Assembly (NCBI GenBank): GCA_963676415.1
Contig: OY781097.1
Coordinates: 682,001 to 746,000, forward strand
Direction: 5' to 3'
Length of the DNA: 64,000 nucleotides
Source of the DNA: G963662905 sp963676415
GTDB taxonomy: Bacteria > Bacteroidota > Bacteroidia > Bacteroidales > WRLA01
In this document: piece by piece, positions 61,754 to 64,000 of the stretch
Layout of the letters: each line of letters starts with the position of its first letter
How positions within the stretch are numbered: the stretch's first letter is position 1
Made by a program: the position numbers and the translations under genes
Notes under the pieces: generated by a model
Databases searched by the model: none
What the model was told of the DNA's origin: nothing
What the model saw: the letters and a program-made list of their open reading frames with translations, nothing else

Positions 61754-61908
61754 CAACCAAAATCAGGACGCTACACAGTCATTTACGCCAGTAAACTCCT
61801 CGTTTCCAGCAAAAGAAATGCCTCGACCTCGAACATTCTGAATCAAGCACAGTACTTTATAGACAGACACTAATTAACTTCATAACTGTTTGTAATCCGA
61901 AAAACAGG

Positions 61909-61981
61909 AGGCTTTCAGTTTCCCGGCCTTGGGTTTTTCTCACTGGCGTATGACGAAAGCAGATTATCGTACAAATCTTTT
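61909..61981. repeat. 73-bp direct repeat, right copy
   Basis: Partner of 59695-59767. It overlaps the last six codons of the LytTR gene, which shows that this copy is the original location. Confidence 0.9.
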
Positions 61982-62728
61982 CAGCATTTCTTCAAATACT
62001 TCCCTCCTCCTTACAGCCACAGGCACCACCGAACCGTCCTCCATCAAGAGGCTGTACCCGTCTTTTTTAATGTATTTCTGAACAAATTTCATCTGCACCA
62101 TATGTGAATTATGCACGCGGCAGAAAGGTTCATCCAACAATATTTCCGCATAATCGCCCATGGGACGGGAGGCGGTAATTTTACGTCTTCCTTTCAGGAA
62201 AATATCCGTATAACTACCTGCTGCTTCCAATCTGATTATTGCCGAAATAGAAATAAACTCTGTTTCGCTTTGCGTATGCACAGCAATCTTTTCCGGTTTC
62301 CCCTTCAGGGCTTCGTCAAAAAGGGATTTCAGGCAGGGATTGCCCGTAGATTGTTTTTTCTTCAATTCGGCCGCCCTTTTTAAGGCATTGACCAGCTCCT
62401 GGATATCCACTGGTTTTAAAAGATAATCCAGCGCATAATATTTAAAAGCCCTGATGGCATATTGGTTATAAGCCGTAATAAAGATAAGTTGAAAATCCCT
62501 GATACCTGCATAATCAAGCAGTTCAAAACCATTTCCGCCCGGCATCTCAATATCCAGTAAAACGATATCAGGATTTAGCTTTTTGATACTCTTCAGTCCT
62601 TCCGGTACATTGGCTGCTTCACCGGCAACAGTAAATCCGGGACAAAATTTTTCAATGATCAGGCGCAGGTTGTCCCTGGCCACACGTTCATCATCGATGA
62701 TTAAAATGCTTAAGTCCTTTGCAGTCAT
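61964..62728 (-). CDS. LytTR-family response regulator
   Basis: 254 aa. Receiver domain (about 5-125): acidic pair in ILIIDDERVARDNLR, phospho-acceptor Asp59 in PDIVLLDIEMPGGNGFEL, Thr/Ala in LIFITAYNQYAIRAF and Lys in DYLLKPVDI. LytTR DNA-binding domain (about 150-250): IAVHTQSETEFISI, RLEAAGSYTDIFLKGRR and FCRVHNSHMVQMKFVQKYIK. Such regulators bind paired direct repeats and often control surface polymers or quorum-type systems. It follows the sensor kinase gene after 2 bases; the two form a LytS/LytR-like system. Confidence 0.95.
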   Translation of the reverse strand: MTAKDLSILIIDDERVARDNLRLIIEKFCPGFTVAGEAANVPEGLKSIKKLNPDIVLLDIEMPGGNGFELLDYAGIRDFQLIFITAYNQYAIRAFKYYALDYLLKPVDIQELVNALKRAAELKKKQSTGNPCLKSLFDEALKGKPEKIAVHTQSETEFISISAIIRLEAAGSYTDIFLKGRRKITASRPMGDYAEILLDEPFCRVHNSHMVQMKFVQKYIKKDGYSLLMEDGSVVPVAVRRREVFEEMLKRFVR

Positions 62729-62730
62729 AA

Positions 62731-64000
62731 TTAAACAATTTTTGGAAATTCGAGCTGCACAACAGTCCCTCTGGCTTCAGCACCTTCTTTCAAATCAATA
62801 AAAGCCATCCGGAAGGGCTTTGCATAAATTTTGGACAATGCTTCCAAACGCTGCCGGCTGATGTCAATTCCCAGGGATTTTTTGTCTTTTTGCTCCTTAT
62901 TCCTGATCTGCCATGAGCGCTCACGTCCTATTCCGTTATCACGGATTTCGCATTGCAATACATCATCTTTTATTTTGAAACTAATTTCCAGCAATCGCTG
63001 CCCTTCTTGTTTTGGAAGAAGTCCGTGCCATATTGCATTTTCGATAAAAGGCTGCAACAGCATAGAAGGGATTTTCAGGGATTGCGTCTGCAACTGTTCG
63101 TCCAGCTCCAATTTCCACTGAAAGCGCTCATCAAAACGCATGGCTTCCAGCTCAAGATATTTCTTAATAAAATCCACTTCCTGAGCAAAAGGCACCAGGT
63201 CTTCCAGCGAATTTTCGAGCGCGGTGCGCATCAGGCCGGAAAAACGGTTCAAATAGCGATTGGATGCCACAACATCGTTTTGAAGGATATGCTGCTGCAA
63301 ATGATTCAGGCTGTTAAAAATGAAATGCGGGTTCATTTGCATCCTTTTGAGCCGCTGCCGTAATTCCAGGTTTCGCTTACGGGTATTCAAACGGATAATT
63401 ATTATACTCAAAACGGTTATAAGCACAAGCAGTGAAAGAGCCAGCACAACATATGTCATACGCAGGTTACGAAGTTTATCTACCTCATGTTCCTGCAGCA
63501 ACAAACGGTTGCTCTGGCGCGTAAATGCCGCATTGGACCGCGCTTTCTCTATGGCAAAACGCACATCATTGTTATCACTTATCAGCGCCTCGCTGATGGT
63601 GCTATACGATTGATAATAGGTCAGTGCTTTTTGATAATCTCCGTCTTTTTGATAAAATGTGCTCTTGGCTTTCTTCATCCAGGCCACCATATCCATATAA
63701 TTATGTTTCTGGGCCAGATGTTCGCACGAATCAAAATATTGCCAGGCTTCCGTCATCCGGTTCATGCTGAAATACAATTGACCGATATTGCCCAGGCTGA
63801 CGCATGAACCATAGGAATCGCCAATTGCAGCACGGATCCCGATTGCTTTTTGCATATATAGAAATGCGCTGTCATCTTCCTTGAGGTAATAATAATCGCG
63901 TCCGATTTCATTATACAAACTGCCCAAAAGGCTTGAATCGCAATAGTCTTCCGCCTGAAGGTGCGCTTGAAGGGACTCTCGGTAATTTCCTGCGCTCCAA
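62731..64000 (-). CDS. TPR-containing sensor histidine kinase of the LytS/YehU type (5' end outside window)
   Basis: The frame is open to the window edge (423 codons seen), so the N-terminus lies outside. Visible order: TPR repeats (LYNEIGRDYYYLKEDDSAFL, GNIGQLYFSMNRMTEAWQYF), one transmembrane helix (TYVVLALSLLVLITVLSIII), the His_kinase domain with the phospho-His motif MNPHFIFNSLNHLQ, and the HATPase domain (LLQPFIENAIWHGL, IRDNGIGRERS, LGIDISRQRLEAL). TPR repeats outside the membrane plus LytS-type kinase is common in Bacteroidota. It is co-transcribed with the LytTR regulator at 61964. Confidence 0.95.
   Translation of the reverse strand, partial: WSAGNYRESLQAHLQAEDYCDSSLLGSLYNEIGRDYYYLKEDDSAFLYMQKAIGIRAAIGDSYGSCVSLGNIGQLYFSMNRMTEAWQYFDSCEHLAQKHNYMDMVAWMKKAKSTFYQKDGDYQKALTYYQSYSTISEALISDNNDVRFAIEKARSNAAFTRQSNRLLLQEHEVDKLRNLRMTYVVLALSLLVLITVLSIIIIRLNTRKRNLELRQRLKRMQMNPHFIFNSLNHLQQHILQNDVVASNRYLNRFSGLMRTALENSLEDLVPFAQEVDFIKKYLELEAMRFDERFQWKLELDEQLQTQSLKIPSMLLQPFIENAIWHGLLPKQEGQRLLEISFKIKDDVLQCEIRDNGIGRERSWQIRNKEQKDKKSLGIDISRQRLEALSKIYAKPFRMAFIDLKEGAEARGTVVQLEFPKIV

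Larger units (their letters stand above)
60332..61775 (+). mobile_element. IS3-family insertion sequence, complete (1444 bp)
   Basis: Ends are 24-bp inverted repeats with 20 matches: TGTATAGTCCTGATATAGG... at the left, and the complement of the bases up to 61775 at the right. The trinucleotide CAG at 60329-60331 is repeated at 61776-61778, fitting the 3-bp target duplication of IS3 elements. It contains orfA and orfB with an A6G slippery site. Everything needed for transposition seems intact, so it is potentially active. Confidence 0.93.

Overview
This window comes from a member of the Bacteroidota. The evidence is several secreted proteins with type IX secretion system (T9SS) type A C-terminal sorting domains, a TonB-dependent receptor with an N-terminal carboxypeptidase-regulatory-like domain, TPR-HTH and LytTR regulators, an M16 zinc protease and a DPP IV-type peptidase, and promoters of the Bacteroidota type (TTTG, about 19 bases, TAnnTTTG). 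A free-living or marine Bacteroidales/Marinilabiliales-like organism is possible, but I cannot fix the genus.

Layout. 1-5145 (minus) is a tripartite RND efflux pump operon (MFP, RND permease, TolC-like lipoprotein cut by the window edge). 5333-7168 is a TPR/HTH regulator. 7307-22432 is an accessory surface-protein region. In it, a short exported Gly/Pro-rich protein with a hydrophobic C-terminal tail sits directly in front of a large beta-helix/GLUG T9SS protein. This pair occurs three times, once intact and twice with one member decayed, and a further short paralogue, a small membrane protein and a stand-alone AraC-type DNA-binding protein lie at the left end. 22643-27142 is housekeeping: tRNA-Leu(CAA), prs, rplY, pth and an ABC-F ATPase. 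27212-30046 is an M16 protease. 30298-31997 is a degenerate tandem array of T9SS genes bounded by 75-bp identical repeats. 32363-42454 is mostly core: an OmpA-family protein, gyrB, an AI-2E-family permease, polA and a PhoH-like gene.

42520-49221 mixes a T9SS protein, a dispersed repeat element, a YqaE/Pmp3 proteolipid, a lipoprotein translationally coupled to fumC, and two divergent AAA ATPases of the DUF4143 type. Each ATPase promoter carries repeats with a 32-bp period. 49286-56821 (minus) holds a DPP IV-like peptidase, pyrH, a TonB-dependent receptor, rpmB and cinA. 56902-61981 is rich in mobile DNA: a 336-bp MITE-like element, a T9SS serine hydrolase, a second copy of the dispersed repeat and a complete IS3-family element. 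The window ends in a LytTR response regulator with its TPR sensor kinase, which is cut by the edge.

The most interesting signals are (1) the repeated pairing of a short sorting-signal-like protein with a giant T9SS protein, (2) the 32-bp-phased operator-like arrays in front of the two ATPases, and (3) a ~0.5 kb dispersed element found twice, each time inside long (59 and 73 bp) direct repeats of unrelated local sequence. All functions are read from sequence patterns and memory of the families; no database search was run.
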